Position numbers and translations under genes: made by a program. Below, one piece after another: positions 48,251-59,048 of a stretch of DNA of 64,000 bases. The DNA is taken from positions 3,844,001 through 3,908,000 of the forward strand of contig NC_016818.1 in assembly GCF_000241955.1 (NCBI RefSeq), given 5' to 3'. The notes beneath the pieces were generated by a model that did not search any database, was not told the DNA's origin, and saw only the letters and a program-made list of their open reading frames with translations. Source of the DNA: Rahnella aquatilis CIP 78.65 = ATCC 33071 (lineage in GTDB: Bacteria; Pseudomonadota; Gammaproteobacteria; Enterobacterales; Enterobacteriaceae). Numbering within the stretch: position 1 is the first letter of the stretch; each line of letters begins with the position of its first letter.

Positions 48251-48335
48251 AATTTAAACCTTATAAAATGAAAAGTGAGCAACACCAACCCGCAGCGAGT
48301 TATTATCACTCACTTAAATAAGATATTTTTAATCG

Positions 48336-49715
48336 TTACATACTACGAAGGATAGAAAGAATTCTTCTGGTTTGTTCCTGCATTAATTTTGTATTTGCGC
48401 GGGATTCAACGTTTAAGCGTACAACAGGTTCTGTGTTAGAACTGCGGAGATTGAAACGCCATTCGTCAAACTCAAGACTGATCCCGTCAGTATGATCGAC
48501 GTTAACCGCCTCACCTTCATACATGGCTAATACACGAGCAATGGATTCTTTCGGCTGCTGCAAATAGCTGTTGATTTCGCCGGATGCGGGATAGGCAGTG
48601 ATCCGGTCATTAATCAGCTGACGAAGAGATTTGCCTTTCAGATGCAATAATTCAGCGACCAGCAACCAGGGGATCATCCCGCTGTCGCAATAATAGAAAT
48701 CGCGGAAGTAATGATGGGCGCTCATCTCACCGCCATAGACCGCATCTTCCTGGCGCATACGTTCTTTAATAAATGCATGGCCGGTTTTTGACATCACAGG
48801 CACGCCGCCTGCACCGGTGACAATATCAATGGTATTCCAGCTCAGACGCGGGTCGTGGATAATTCTTGAGTTGGGATATTTCTCGAGAAAAGCATCGGCA
48901 AGCAGACCGACGATATAATACCCTTCGATAAAATTACCGGCATCATCGAAGAGAAAACATCTGTCAAAATCGCCGTCAAAAGCGATCCCCATATCGGCTT
49001 TGTGCTTAATGATGGCATCCGTCGTGTCCTGACGGCACTCCGGCAATAACGGGTTAGGAATACCGTTCGGGAAGGTGCCGTCGGCCTCGTGGTGAACTTT
49101 GATAAATTCAACCGGTACTCCGGCTGCAATAAAGCGCTGTTCGATGGCATCGACAACATGACCGGCCGCACCATTACCCGAGTTAAACACCAGTTTTAAA
49201 GGCCGGGTAAAATTCTCAAAATTGATAAAGCTGAGCAGCTTATCAACATACTCATCCAGCACAGAGGCTTTCTCGTAACTGCCACGCTTAGCCTGATCGA
49301 CCGGTGGAAAATTATTAGCCTCCGCCAGCGCCTGAATATCGCGTAAACCGGTATCGCCGCTGATCGGACGGGAATCTTCACGGACCAGTTTCATGCCGTT
49401 GTAATTCATAGGATTATGGCTGGCGGTTACTTCTATGCCGCCATCGAGGGACAGATAAGACGTTGCAAAATAGATTTCTTCCGTACCGGTCACGCCGATA
49501 TCCACAACGTCAGTTCCCGCATCCTGCAAACCTTTCGCCAGCGCAAGTTTTAATGCTTCGCTGGTTAAACGGACATCGCCACCTAATACCATTTTGTGTG
49601 GTTTTAAATATTCCCCGTATGCACGCCCGATGCGATAGGCAATATCTTCATTTAATTCGACGTCTAATTCACCGCGGATATCGTAAGCTTTAAAGCAAGT
49701 TAATGTACCTGACAT
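48336..49715 (-). CDS. manB: Phosphomannomutase
   Basis: The enzyme converts mannose-6-phosphate to mannose-1-phosphate for GDP-mannose synthesis. The 459-residue protein has the phosphoserine loop [13 protein letters not shown] (about 98-110), the metal loop [15 protein letters not shown] (about 240-254), the sugar loop [10 protein letters not shown] (about 322) and the phosphate loop [15 protein letters not shown] near the end. It matches E. coli ManB/CpsG (456 residues). It lies 14 bases after manC. Confidence 0.95.
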   Translation of the reverse strand: MSGTLTCFKAYDIRGELDVELNEDIAYRIGRAYGEYLKPHKMVLGGDVRLTSEALKLALAKGLQDAGTDVVDIGVTGTEEIYFATSYLSLDGGIEVTASHNPMNYNGMKLVREDSRPISGDTGLRDIQALAEANNFPPVDQAKRGSYEKASVLDEYVDKLLSFINFENFTRPLKLVFNSGNGAAGHVVDAIEQRFIAAGVPVEFIKVHHEADGTFPNGIPNPLLPECRQDTTDAIIKHKADMGIAFDGDFDRCFLFDDAGNFIEGYYIVGLLADAFLEKYPNSRIIHDPRLSWNTIDIVTGAGGVPVMSKTGHAFIKERMRQEDAVYGGEMSAHHYFRDFYYCDSGMIPWLLVAELLHLKGKSLRQLINDRITAYPASGEINSYLQQPKESIARVLAMYEGEAVNVDHTDGISLEFDEWRFNLRSSNTEPVVRLNVESRANTKLMQEQTRRILSILRSM

Positions 49716-49729
49716 ATTTCATCCCCAAA

Positions 49730-51151
49730 TTAACAGCGACCATAGTGATCTTTTATACGGATAATATCGTCATCTTCCAGATAGGATCCCGACTGGATTT
49801 CCAGAAGTTCCAGAGGAATTTTTCCCGGGTTCTCTAACATATGCTGAGCACCAATAGGGATAAACGTGGATTCATTTTCACTGAGCAGATAATTTTTATC
49901 TTCGAGAATAACCCTGGCGGTGCCCGACAGAATGACCCAATGCTCCGCACGGTGATGATGCATTTGTAATGAGAACTGTCCGCCCGGTTTAACGGTGATG
50001 CGGTTTACATGATAACGGGGGGCAGTCACGACATTATCGTTACGGCCCCACGGGCGATAGGATTCGCGGTGCAAACGATATTCCCGCCTTTTATTACTCT
50101 TCAGATATTCGACGACTTTTTTAACGTCCTGCACCTGGTTTTTATCAATCACTAAAACGGCATCTTTCGTATTGACGATAACCAGATTATCCACACCAAT
50201 AGCGGCCACCAATTTCTCATCGGTGTTGATATAACAATTCTTCGCATTATGGGTAAACACATCGCCATTGACGGCATTCCCTTCGGCGTTTTTATCATTC
50301 ACTTCCCAAAGAGCCGACCAGGAACCCACATCATTCCAGCCCGCATCTAACGGAACAACAATCGCATCGGTGGTTTTTTCCATGACGGCATAATCTACAG
50401 ACTCATCCGGACAGGAAAGAAATGCTGTTTTATCTACACGGATAAAATCTTGTTGCTCATCAGTATGCGAGGTTTCAATCGCTTTCTGACAGGCTTCGAG
50501 TATGTCCGGCCTGAATTTCGCCATCTCTTCAAGAAAACGTCTGGCGCGGAACAAAAACATGCCGCTGTTCCAGTAATACTCACCGCTTTCCAGATATTGC
50601 AATGCGGTCTCAAGATTTGGTTTCTCGACAAAACGCTGCACCCGAAAAACAGAATCGGCATCACTGCTGAATTCTGTTCCCCGCTGTATATAACCGTAGC
50701 CGGTTTCAGGACCTGTCGGCACGATACCGAACGTGACCAGTTTCCCCTGCTCAGCGAACGGAATAGCATTCTGCACGGCCTGATGGAAGGCCTCCGGAGA
50801 CTCGATAACATGGTCGGCTGCAAGCACTAACAATAACGGGTCAAAACCGTTGCCGATGGCACTGAGTGCAGCCAGGGTAATCGCCGGCGCCGTATTGCGC
50901 CCGACAGGTTCAAGAATAATATTATCGGAGAGCTGGTTTATTTGTCGCAATTGTTCGGCAACAAGAAAACGATGCTCTTCATTACAGATAACCAGCGGTG
51001 CAGAAACGTCCAGCCCTTTTAAACGGGTGACCGTTTCCTGCAACATTGAATTATCACCATACAAACGAAGAAATTGTTTTGGATAAAGCTCACGAGACAT
51101 TGGCCACAAACGGCTACCGGTGCCGCCAGCCATGATTACTGGAAGGATCAT
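49730..51151 (-). CDS. manC: Mannose-1-phosphate guanylyltransferase (bifunctional-type)
   Basis: The enzyme makes GDP-mannose from mannose-1-phosphate and GTP. From the ATG at 51151 the protein has 473 residues and starts [20 protein letters not shown], the nucleotidyltransferase signature; an upstream ATG at 51208 adds unrelated sequence. [10 protein letters not shown] is near residue 165. The C-terminal cupin domain (about 350-473; [29 protein letters not shown]) is of the isomerase type. With ManB it supplies GDP-mannose for locus B. Confidence 0.95.
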   Translation of the reverse strand: MILPVIMAGGTGSRLWPMSRELYPKQFLRLYGDNSMLQETVTRLKGLDVSAPLVICNEEHRFLVAEQLRQINQLSDNIILEPVGRNTAPAITLAALSAIGNGFDPLLLVLAADHVIESPEAFHQAVQNAIPFAEQGKLVTFGIVPTGPETGYGYIQRGTEFSSDADSVFRVQRFVEKPNLETALQYLESGEYYWNSGMFLFRARRFLEEMAKFRPDILEACQKAIETSHTDEQQDFIRVDKTAFLSCPDESVDYAVMEKTTDAIVVPLDAGWNDVGSWSALWEVNDKNAEGNAVNGDVFTHNAKNCYINTDEKLVAAIGVDNLVIVNTKDAVLVIDKNQVQDVKKVVEYLKSNKRREYRLHRESYRPWGRNDNVVTAPRYHVNRITVKPGGQFSLQMHHHRAEHWVILSGTARVILEDKNYLLSENESTFIPIGAQHMLENPGKIPLELLEIQSGSYLEDDDIIRIKDHYGRC

Positions 51152-51269
51152 AGTTTTCGTCTCAAAAATAAAAGAGTTAAATAAGATTAAACCACCGAAT
51201 AAAACCACTCAGTGCGCAGAGGAATAACGTACACATCATTCAGCAGAGTACAGAGGGATATGAAAATCA

Positions 51270-52259
51270 CTATGCTTTTATTTTAAAAGCAGTCTTAAGC
51301 ATAAAATAAAACAAATAGGGGGAAATTTTAATAAGTGAAATGGCGGAGAGTTTTTTCAAACTGAGCGATTTCGATAATTTAGGAACATAAGAGAGATCAA
51401 TAGAGCGCCTGATATCAATAACATCTTTTAAGGGCGCGCCATATCTGACGGCATTAATAAAGACCATTAAAATCACCAGATAACTGTGCTTTGCCCACTT
51501 TACTTTATCAGTTTCAGAGATAATAAGCGGCGATACCAGTGTTTTTGTTCGGTTCAGATATTCCAGGCGATTTAATATTTTTAGGTAAGATTGTTTAGTT
51601 AGTGACGAAGCATGCTGAATATAATGATATTTTCGTTCATTACCGAAAGAGATGCTTGCTCCGTTAACAAACATTTTCATAATCACTTCATAATCTTCAA
51701 AAACGGTCAATGTCGTATCAAACCGAATACCATCAAACAAGTCGCGTTTAAATATTTTGTGCCACAAATATCCCGTTACCTTGCCCTCCAGCATGGAAAA
51801 AACAGCATTTTTACCTTGTAAAATGGTACCGGACGTAAAATCATTTGTTTTGCCAACGGGTATACCCGATGGATCTTCAGAAAAATACAGGCACTGCCCC
51901 ATACTGGTATTATTTTTCGTCATAATTTCGATCAGGTAACTGACAAAATCAGGCTCAAGATAATCATCTGAATCTAAGAAACAAATAAAGTCGCCGGAAG
52001 CGTTATCAACCAGTGTATTTCTCCCAAAAGAAACCCCCTGATTGACCTTATTGTTAATGACCTTGTGCTGGATATATTCAAACTCTGCAAAAAAAGAGCT
52101 GACAATTTGTCGCGATGAATCTTTTGAGCAATCATCGACGATAACTATTTCAACATTTGAATATGTCTGCTCTGCCACTGACTGAAGCGCTTTTCTGAGA
52201 AACTTTTCTGAATTATAGACTGGAATTAAGATACTCACTAAGGATGAGTTTTTTTCCAT
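51270..52259 (-). CDS. Family 2 glycosyltransferase, locus B
   Basis: The 329-residue inverting GT-A enzyme starts SLVSILIPVYNSEKFLRKAL. Motifs: VEIVIVDDCSKDSSRQIV, then CFLDSDDYLEPDFVSYLIEI with the DXD metal-binding motif near residue 97. The C-terminal ~60 residues are basic and hydrophobic and may touch the membrane. It adds a sugar to the locus B repeat unit; the donor is unknown. It lies 118 bases before manC, a gap large enough for an internal promoter. Confidence 0.88.
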   Translation of the reverse strand: MEKNSSLVSILIPVYNSEKFLRKALQSVAEQTYSNVEIVIVDDCSKDSSRQIVSSFFAEFEYIQHKVINNKVNQGVSFGRNTLVDNASGDFICFLDSDDYLEPDFVSYLIEIMTKNNTSMGQCLYFSEDPSGIPVGKTNDFTSGTILQGKNAVFSMLEGKVTGYLWHKIFKRDLFDGIRFDTTLTVFEDYEVIMKMFVNGASISFGNERKYHYIQHASSLTKQSYLKILNRLEYLNRTKTLVSPLIISETDKVKWAKHSYLVILMVFINAVRYGAPLKDVIDIRRSIDLSYVPKLSKSLSLKKLSAISLIKISPYLFYFMLKTAFKIKA

Positions 52260-52267
52260 AATCTCAT

Positions 52268-53731
52268 TTATCCTCTCTGAATAATTTTTCTTGCAAGAGA
52301 AGAAATCATTGTTCTCTTACTCACTGAGGAGAAAGTAAAAATTAACGCGAAATAAATTACTGCGCCAATACCTATTTTTATAATTAACCCAAACCAGGAC
52401 TCACTCAGGACAGCGTATTGTTGCAGGGCCATGAGTATCATGCACATCAGAACAGAACAAATAACGGGCGTGATCAACTCTTTGACATATTGTTTAAACG
52501 TTAAATTCAACAGCGTCAGGGCACACCATGCCGAAATAGGATACAACAGCACAGTTCGAATGGAGAAGACGAGAGCCGTAGCGATAAGTCCAAATCTTAC
52601 GAAGAAATAAAAAGCCACCACATTAGTAATCGCGTAAACCAATGTCAGCCGTGCCTGCCATTCAGGCTTATCTCTGGCAAACATCACTGAATGATTATAA
52701 TAGCCAATTGAAGTGACAAAACCGACAGCGCTGACAATTTGCATAATGGGGACAGAATTCATCCACTTATGCCCTAAAAGTAAAAAAGTAATATCATGGG
52801 ATAATGATGCAAGCCCCACAAAAGCAGGCGCAGTGACAAGCACTGTTAAATACGTCGCCTGCAAATACTTCTTACCAAACTCATTAATATCATTTTTATA
52901 ACGGCTGAATGCAGGCAGTGAAACACGCATTAAGGCCGATGCCAGAACCAGATTCAATGTATTAACAATACGTTTCCCTGCAGAGTAAATCCCGGCTGCG
53001 GCACTCCCCAGGAAATAAGTTATGAAGAAAACATCGCTATTCTGATTTGCAAAGTTAGTGACATTGCTCAACGCGACATGCTTTGAAAATCCCAGTGATT
53101 CCTTCATTGATTCTCTGGAAATTTTCATTCTGGGCTTCCAGGGTGTCGCCACCCACAGCGCTACCAGTGAAATCAAAGATGTCACAACTTGCTGCACAAC
53201 TAAACTGGCGACGGCGAAGCCATTGTAGGCCATGACTACCCCGACAATACCGCCGATAGAAATCGACGTCATAGAACGTATCGCTAACGGGCGAAACATC
53301 ATATTATGCGACAGCCAGGCTTCATGAGTACGACTCAGACCGCTCACCAGAATAATAACGCCAGTGCCGCGGATCACATTGGCTAATTGCGGCACGTTCA
53401 TATACGCCTCAATAAAAGGAGCGGCGAAAAAAACAATCAGAAAAGCGGGAACAGATAAAGAAAAACACAAAAAAAGAGCAGAGTTATAATCGACTTCAGA
53501 AGGCGATTTTTTCCTGACAATTGAAGTGGCAATACTATCAAAGATAACGCTTTTGAAAAATTGAGTTACCAATAAAGAAATACTTAACATGCCATATATA
53601 CTGGGCGTTAAAATCTTAGCAAGTACAATAAATATAACAAACGTAATGACCTGAGACGCAGTATTATCCAGAATAGACCAGATTGCACCAGAAAGAATGG
53701 TGGGTCTGCGGGCGTTTTCTTGAGATTTCAA
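52268..53731 (-). CDS. WzxC-like polysaccharide flippase, locus B
   Basis: The 487-residue protein with about 12-14 membrane helices belongs to the PST/MOP group close to colanic acid WzxC and amylovoran AmsL. The N-terminal segment GAIWSILDNTASQVITFVIF with LAKILTPSIYGMLSISLL is typical. It would flip the lipid-linked locus B unit to the periplasm. It is clearly different in subfamily from the flippase of locus A (408 residues). Confidence 0.88.
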   Translation of the reverse strand: MKSQENARRPTILSGAIWSILDNTASQVITFVIFIVLAKILTPSIYGMLSISLLVTQFFKSVIFDSIATSIVRKKSPSEVDYNSALFLCFSLSVPAFLIVFFAAPFIEAYMNVPQLANVIRGTGVIILVSGLSRTHEAWLSHNMMFRPLAIRSMTSISIGGIVGVVMAYNGFAVASLVVQQVVTSLISLVALWVATPWKPRMKISRESMKESLGFSKHVALSNVTNFANQNSDVFFITYFLGSAAAGIYSAGKRIVNTLNLVLASALMRVSLPAFSRYKNDINEFGKKYLQATYLTVLVTAPAFVGLASLSHDITFLLLGHKWMNSVPIMQIVSAVGFVTSIGYYNHSVMFARDKPEWQARLTLVYAITNVVAFYFFVRFGLIATALVFSIRTVLLYPISAWCALTLLNLTFKQYVKELITPVICSVLMCMILMALQQYAVLSESWFGLIIKIGIGAVIYFALIFTFSSVSKRTMISSLARKIIQRG

Positions 53732-53749
53732 GGTTACATCCTTTACATA

Positions 53750-54766
53750 TCACTTGCATTTTGAAAGTATATCAACACCAGCCAGCAGACGTTCTACATT
53801 ATTAGTAAACTGATTATCTTCACTCAAAAAACCAGGCTGCTTCCTGGCAGCTAAAAGGATATTGGCTGCGTTATCGATAAAGCGATTATCAAGATTTAAT
53901 TTAGCGGTTTGTTCAATAACCTGCATGCCTTTATTAGGGATCCGATATAAAGCAAGACGCATCATGTCATGATAATGAGGCCACCATTTTTTATTTTTCA
54001 GCTCACGCTGCTTTTTAAAATAACTCACGGCATATTCGACATCGGCATCAGGTAAATGGTATTTCTCGCCATAAACATATAAGCACTTATCACGCATACA
54101 CTCACGCAATGAGCTACTCCCCAGCACTGTCGGCCTGTAGGGTTGTTTGATGGTTTGTGTCCAGTCCAGCCATTTAAATGTATTGATTTGAGAGGATGTG
54201 ATTAAAGGAACCCACGGTACACGCAGCGCATCGGCAATAATGGCCGCATGCATGGCATCCGCCAGTACCAGTTTGGCATTTCGGATTTTTTGAATAACGG
54301 TCTTCGCATCCGACTGTGGATTCACAAATTCAACCCCGGCCTGCTGACAAACCTTTTCCCACTGCCCCGTGACGAGCGCATGGTGATGCGGAACAAAAAT
54401 CACCCCCTTGCGCTCAGCTTCTGACAGAGGTTTAAACTCGGCGAGCGTGTTTAACAGCGCGGCGCCATCGGTAATAAACTTATCTTTCGGCAATCCCAAA
54501 ATTTCAGCACTGAGCGGCCCCCTGACACACAGCGTTTCCCACGAACTGTCACCAAAGTTGGCCGGTGGATAGCCATAACCCACCCCGCTCGAGAAGACAT
54601 ACCACTTTTTAGCAGGCGGCATGGCGGAGGTAATAATGGTGCCAATACCGGATACCCTTACGTCCTCATTGTCATCAAAAAAGCCGGGAAGTAGTGCATC
54701 CCAAATCCATGCGTTAAGATCATCCCCAAAATTTCCATGCGCAGATTTATAATAGTAAATTTTCAA
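53750..54766 (-). CDS. Polysaccharide pyruvyl transferase family protein (ExoV/WcaK-like)
   Basis: The 338-residue protein starts MKIYYYKSAHGNFGDDLNAW, which is the ExoV-type N-terminal signature. It then has SGIGTIITSAMPPAKKWYVF, SGVGYGYPP, and VFVPHHHALVTGQW with DAMHAAIIADALRVPW, typical of the pyruvyl transferase fold. Such enzymes attach ketal-linked pyruvate from phosphoenolpyruvate to a terminal sugar, giving the polymer a negative charge. It lies 4 bases downstream of the WcaL-like gene. Confidence 0.85.
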   Translation of the reverse strand: MKIYYYKSAHGNFGDDLNAWIWDALLPGFFDDNEDVRVSGIGTIITSAMPPAKKWYVFSSGVGYGYPPANFGDSSWETLCVRGPLSAEILGLPKDKFITDGAALLNTLAEFKPLSEAERKGVIFVPHHHALVTGQWEKVCQQAGVEFVNPQSDAKTVIQKIRNAKLVLADAMHAAIIADALRVPWVPLITSSQINTFKWLDWTQTIKQPYRPTVLGSSSLRECMRDKCLYVYGEKYHLPDADVEYAVSYFKKQRELKNKKWWPHYHDMMRLALYRIPNKGMQVIEQTAKLNLDNRFIDNAANILLAARKQPGFLSEDNQFTNNVERLLAGVDILSKCK

Positions 54767-54770
54767 TTTA

Positions 54771-56009
54771 TCACCGGTTAATATGTAAAGGCTGGTCGAG
54801 TAGAATATTTAACATCCTGGAATACGATTTATCCTGATCAAATTCGTTATCAATTTTTTGCTTTGCATTACGGCAAATATCCGGCAACAGACCGGGATTA
54901 TCGATTATTTCGCAGACGACACCCGCAATGCTGGCGGCATCATTTTCATTGACCAGAAAACCAGACACCCGATCCTCAATGAGTTCGGGTATCCCGCTAT
55001 GAAACGTCGATATTACGGGTATACCTATTGCCATTGCTTCCATCAATGCAACCGGGATACCTTCCATATCACCATCTGCCGCCGTGACAGAAGGGAGTAA
55101 AAACACATCCGAGTTATTTAAATATTCAGAGACAGTTTCTTGCGTCTGCGCACCTAAAAAGGCAATTTTGTCACTCAGTCCAAGACTGGCGACCTGAGAC
55201 TCAAGTTCTTTACGCAGCGGACCATCCCCGATAATGGTGTAATCAAAGTCAACGTTTTGCTGTTTTAATAACAGGCAGGCATTAATAGCGACTGAAATGC
55301 CTTTTTTCTCTGTGAGTCTGGCTATAGAGAGTAGTTTTATTGGATGATTAAGATTGGGTCTGGGTTTGAATGGGAATCTGTTTACAGCAATACCCATTCT
55401 TATTACATGAATATTATTGTCATGACCTGACATTGATTTTATTTTATTAGCCCACAACTGACTGACGGGGAAAATAAAATCTGCGCTATTAAATAACTTT
55501 AGATAATCATCATGAAATAAATTTAGAATACGGGCTTGAGAAATATCATTACCATGAAAAACGGCGGCTAATTTCCCTCTAAGAAAACCCAGATTCCTTA
55601 ACTGATTAGCCAGAGCAGCCGTGGTGCCAAAATGTGAAATAATGACATCAGACTCAATTTTTTTTTCATTCCTGGAGAGGATCTGAGGAAGTAAGAGTGT
55701 CTTTGCGTAATAACCGTATTTTTTAACATTAATACTTTTAACGGCCGAATAATTGAAGACCGCAGGGGCGAGGGATTTTATCCGCCCAAATACCCTGGAA
55801 AATTTTCCATGCGGTTCACTTTTAAGCAGATATTGTGTTTTATCCAACAAGTCAAATTCTTTAATGACTTTATGTTCTATGCCCGAATCGCCGGGAAAAA
55901 CAGAAGCAATTCTAACATCACATCCCTGATTAATGAAATAGGCTATCTGATTGAGTATAAATGTTTCCGATAACACAGGAAATTTATACACAAAAAACAA
56001 TACTTTCAT
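54771..56009 (-). CDS. WcaL-like family 4 glycosyltransferase, locus B
   Basis: The 412-residue GT-B protein starts MKVLFFVYKFPVLSETFILN, the signature of colanic acid WcaL and amylovoran AmsK. The donor site shows KLLSIARLTEKKGISVAINA, VFLLPSVTAADGDMEGIPVA and AIGIPVISTFHSGIPELIED. It probably works late in repeat-unit assembly, next to pyruvylation. AT-rich codons match its neighbours. Confidence 0.88.
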   Translation of the reverse strand: MKVLFFVYKFPVLSETFILNQIAYFINQGCDVRIASVFPGDSGIEHKVIKEFDLLDKTQYLLKSEPHGKFSRVFGRIKSLAPAVFNYSAVKSINVKKYGYYAKTLLLPQILSRNEKKIESDVIISHFGTTAALANQLRNLGFLRGKLAAVFHGNDISQARILNLFHDDYLKLFNSADFIFPVSQLWANKIKSMSGHDNNIHVIRMGIAVNRFPFKPRPNLNHPIKLLSIARLTEKKGISVAINACLLLKQQNVDFDYTIIGDGPLRKELESQVASLGLSDKIAFLGAQTQETVSEYLNNSDVFLLPSVTAADGDMEGIPVALMEAMAIGIPVISTFHSGIPELIEDRVSGFLVNENDAASIAGVVCEIIDNPGLLPDICRNAKQKIDNEFDQDKSYSRMLNILLDQPLHINR

Positions 56010-56025
56010 AGCGCCTCTTTATTTT

Positions 56026-57717
56026 TTAATAAAATCCATCTTTTATAACTAAGAAATATTTATTATCAGATTTTAATTGTGAATTTTTTACAGAAAACAA
56101 CGATCTGTTTTTTAAATTAGGATTGAAAATATTATCTTTAATTACCGGCTGCTTTGTCAGATTTCGTCCAGTCACTACAAATGCATACGCTGAAAAACCA
56201 GTAAATGTATTCTTTTGCATCTCAACTTCATCAGAACTCCCGTGCCCGGAATTTATTGTGAATATCGCACTATTCCTGTTCCCAGCGCTAAGTACGTTGA
56301 TCTCATTGGAAGTCATACTTAAACTATTAAAGTTCTGAAATAAAGTGCTATTAACATTATATTTATCAGAGTGATAGATGAATTTATTATCGGTAAAAAC
56401 AACTTTATTTAAGCCATTTAGCATACCCATATCATTTGAAAAAGACTCAAACTTGTTATTCTTAAATATAATAACAGCATCACTTTTATTACTGGCCCTG
56501 GAAGCAAAACACCTCATCGATTTATTTAAAGAATTTTGTGCAGTAATATTGTTATTTTCAAAAATAATAGGACCAATCAAATGAGGATCAAGATTACCGT
56601 AAATCATGCATGCGCCGACATCTTTCAAATAATTTATTTTTTTGGTACCCGCACGATTCAGATAATCCCCAGCCCTGACAACGATATTGTTCTTATGAGT
56701 CAGGTTTCCCATTGGGATGTTAAATCTCTTCAACTCAGGTCCTGTCGCAAAAACGGCCAATTCACCATTTGTGCAGAACTTTATGGTATTACCATCTGAA
56801 ATGCAGTTATTACCTCCCTCCCAGTCAAGACCCACATCAGAGCAATCATGGATGAGATTTTTTGCCGCATATACATTTTGAGCACACGCGCTCCATATTC
56901 CACCTTTTACCTGTGATATTTGATTTTCATTTATTTTTATGTTTTTAGAAAGCCACAACTGAATACCATGATATGAGGTTGAAATACTATTCCCCGCATA
57001 AACACAATTTTTACTCATATAATCTAAAATGGCTTGGCCTTTGCCATTAGAAATCCGGCAGTTTTTAACCGTGACATTCGTTTTCTTTTCTATTAGAAAA
57101 CCATTATTTCTAAAACCACCACCATTAATAATAACCCTATCAATATCGCAGTTATTACCTACTTCTAAAGTTTGCCCTTGATTATTTTGGCTTCGTTCCG
57201 GATCGTGATTAACATCGCTGGTCGCGTAAATTACCGCTCCGTCAGAAGCTGACAGACGAGTATCATCAGCTAACCTGGCCATACCACGCGTGAAAATACT
57301 CACGTCGATAATTTTATCAAGTTTGCATTTCAAGAAATCCTTGAAAGCCATTGTATTATCCCCGGGTTTTCCATCCATACCATAATCGCTGGCACGAATT
57401 TTGTTGCCCGCTACAACACGTTTTATCCGTTCGCCACTGCTATTAATAAAGCAATATCCTCCATCATCAGGACTTTGCTTATCTGCGAGGTCAACTTTGA
57501 ATGTCCCACCACCTTTCCCAGACCCATTAGAGTATTCAGCCAGATAAATTATCTGCCCTTCCTTGACTGAACTCAGATTGCGTAATGCGGTGACGTCGGC
57601 ACATTTTATGTCGGCGCTACTGTCAGTTTGACTGGCAAATACTCGCTCCAGTCCCCCTAACACTGGGTAACATAACGCAAATTTTATCAATCCTCTTCGA
57701 TTTACACCCGCAGACAT
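56026..57717 (-). CDS. WcaM-like beta-helix protein with twin-arginine signal, locus B
   Basis: The 563-residue protein starts with a Tat-type signal (NRRGLIKFALCYPVLGGLER, about residues 6-25), then about 500 residues of beta-helix repeats rich in N, D and I (DRVIINGGGFRNNGFLIEKK, VTVKNCRISNGKGQAIL, IKINENQISQVKGGIW). Colanic acid WcaM is also a Tat-signalled beta-helix protein in the same kind of context. A role as a polymer lyase or modifier in the periplasm is plausible, but no catalytic residues can be named. Confidence 0.8.
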   Translation of the reverse strand: MSAGVNRRGLIKFALCYPVLGGLERVFASQTDSSADIKCADVTALRNLSSVKEGQIIYLAEYSNGSGKGGGTFKVDLADKQSPDDGGYCFINSSGERIKRVVAGNKIRASDYGMDGKPGDNTMAFKDFLKCKLDKIIDVSIFTRGMARLADDTRLSASDGAVIYATSDVNHDPERSQNNQGQTLEVGNNCDIDRVIINGGGFRNNGFLIEKKTNVTVKNCRISNGKGQAILDYMSKNCVYAGNSISTSYHGIQLWLSKNIKINENQISQVKGGIWSACAQNVYAAKNLIHDCSDVGLDWEGGNNCISDGNTIKFCTNGELAVFATGPELKRFNIPMGNLTHKNNIVVRAGDYLNRAGTKKINYLKDVGACMIYGNLDPHLIGPIIFENNNITAQNSLNKSMRCFASRASNKSDAVIIFKNNKFESFSNDMGMLNGLNKVVFTDNKFIYHSDKYNVNSTLFQNFNSLSMTSNEINVLSAGNRNSAIFTINSGHGSSDEVEMQKNTFTGFSAYAFVVTGRNLTKQPVIKDNIFNPNLKNRSLFSVKNSQLKSDNKYFLVIKDGFY

Positions 57718-57734
57718 AAGTTATGGCCTCTGGT

Positions 57735-58973
57735 TTAACGTTCTGACTGTAAAAAGTAGTTATGTTTTGATATTAAGCATAGCAATGCCAGGAAGAAAGG
57801 GAACAATGCATTTACAGGGAAAACCACTTCTAGCGGGAGGTTAATGCCGCCAATAAACACAGCAAGGCAGAAAGTCAGAGCACAAAGCCCCAGGATATAA
57901 GTCGGATCATTTTTGATATATCTGAAATGTTTCTTATATGATTTCAAATGTTGGCTAAACCGGTAAAGAATAGTGATGACCATTCCATACATAGCCAAAG
58001 TAACTATTATTCCAAAATTCAATAAAATATTGACGTAGGCACTTTCTGCAATCCAGCCTGGTGGATTAAACCCCAGAACATCAGGAATACCTATATTGCT
58101 TAACGCACTAAATAAATTAGCATGCTGATCAATTGAACCTTGTTTAGTAGAAAGGATATTCTGCAGAATAGGTAACTGAGACAATAACATAATACCAATT
58201 ACGCCAAAAACAAGCGAGAACCATGCTGTTACCAGTTTAGTAAAGCTAACAGGCATGCTAAGAGTCATCACAACAACAATCGACAGCATCACTGACGCCA
58301 TGCCGGTAAAACTTATGGTCAATAATAAATTAATGGCATATAAAAGATAAAATATTGTTTTCTTATATCCATAGTAAGACATACCAACAAAATAAAGGGC
58401 AGCCAAAAGAAAAGCATAACCATTAGGATCATCTTGTAATGAACCAAACCGTACCGAAACACTTCCCGCATAGGCAAGTGCAGGTAATCTGTTAAAAAAG
58501 TAGAACAATAAATATTGAATTAAATCATAAAATAAGAAAATCCAGGCGGAAACTTTTACTATATTATATATTTTATTAAAAAGTTTCTCACGGTCATACT
58601 GGCCTATCAACATAAATATAAATACTGGGAAAAAGCATACTGATTCAAATGCATAAGCATCTCGTGATAGAACAGTAACAGACATGGCATATAAGCAAAA
58701 CAGCATTGACAAAATAATATAAATAGAATCATTTTTTCTGTCTTGTCGCACTGCAACAGAAACACCATAGGGCTTTACTTTGTACTTATACATTGCCAAA
58801 ACAAAAATCATTAAACCAAAAGTGGCGAAAATAATAATATACTTCCCGCTTGATAGCCAAAGAGGGGTATCAGAATAAGTTGGTGATGTCCTTGCATTGT
58901 TTATTCTAAATATATACCTGTAAAAATTATAATAAAATACGGTGAAAAGATAAAAATAAACCAACTTAATCAT
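57735..58973 (-). CDS. Wzy-like polysaccharide polymerase, locus B
   Basis: The 412-residue protein has about ten to twelve membrane helices and a large periplasmic loop near residues 265-305 (LPILQNILSTKQGSIDQHAN, FNPPGWIAESAYVNIL). The segment VRFGSLQDDPNGYAFLLAAL resembles the RF-X-(4)-DPN signature of many O-antigen polymerase/ligase family proteins. It should polymerise locus B repeat units with the Wzc chain-length control. It is unrelated in detail to the locus A polymerase. Confidence 0.8.
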   Translation of the reverse strand: MIKLVYFYLFTVFYYNFYRYIFRINNARTSPTYSDTPLWLSSGKYIIIFATFGLMIFVLAMYKYKVKPYGVSVAVRQDRKNDSIYIILSMLFCLYAMSVTVLSRDAYAFESVCFFPVFIFMLIGQYDREKLFNKIYNIVKVSAWIFLFYDLIQYLLFYFFNRLPALAYAGSVSVRFGSLQDDPNGYAFLLAALYFVGMSYYGYKKTIFYLLYAINLLLTISFTGMASVMLSIVVVMTLSMPVSFTKLVTAWFSLVFGVIGIMLLSQLPILQNILSTKQGSIDQHANLFSALSNIGIPDVLGFNPPGWIAESAYVNILLNFGIIVTLAMYGMVITILYRFSQHLKSYKKHFRYIKNDPTYILGLCALTFCLAVFIGGINLPLEVVFPVNALFPFFLALLCLISKHNYFLQSER

Positions 58974-59048
58974 AATATTCTCTGGTATTCATCATGATGG
59001 TAAGGAAATAATTAATGATTCTTCGGTTAGCCTGTGAACGCCTCAATG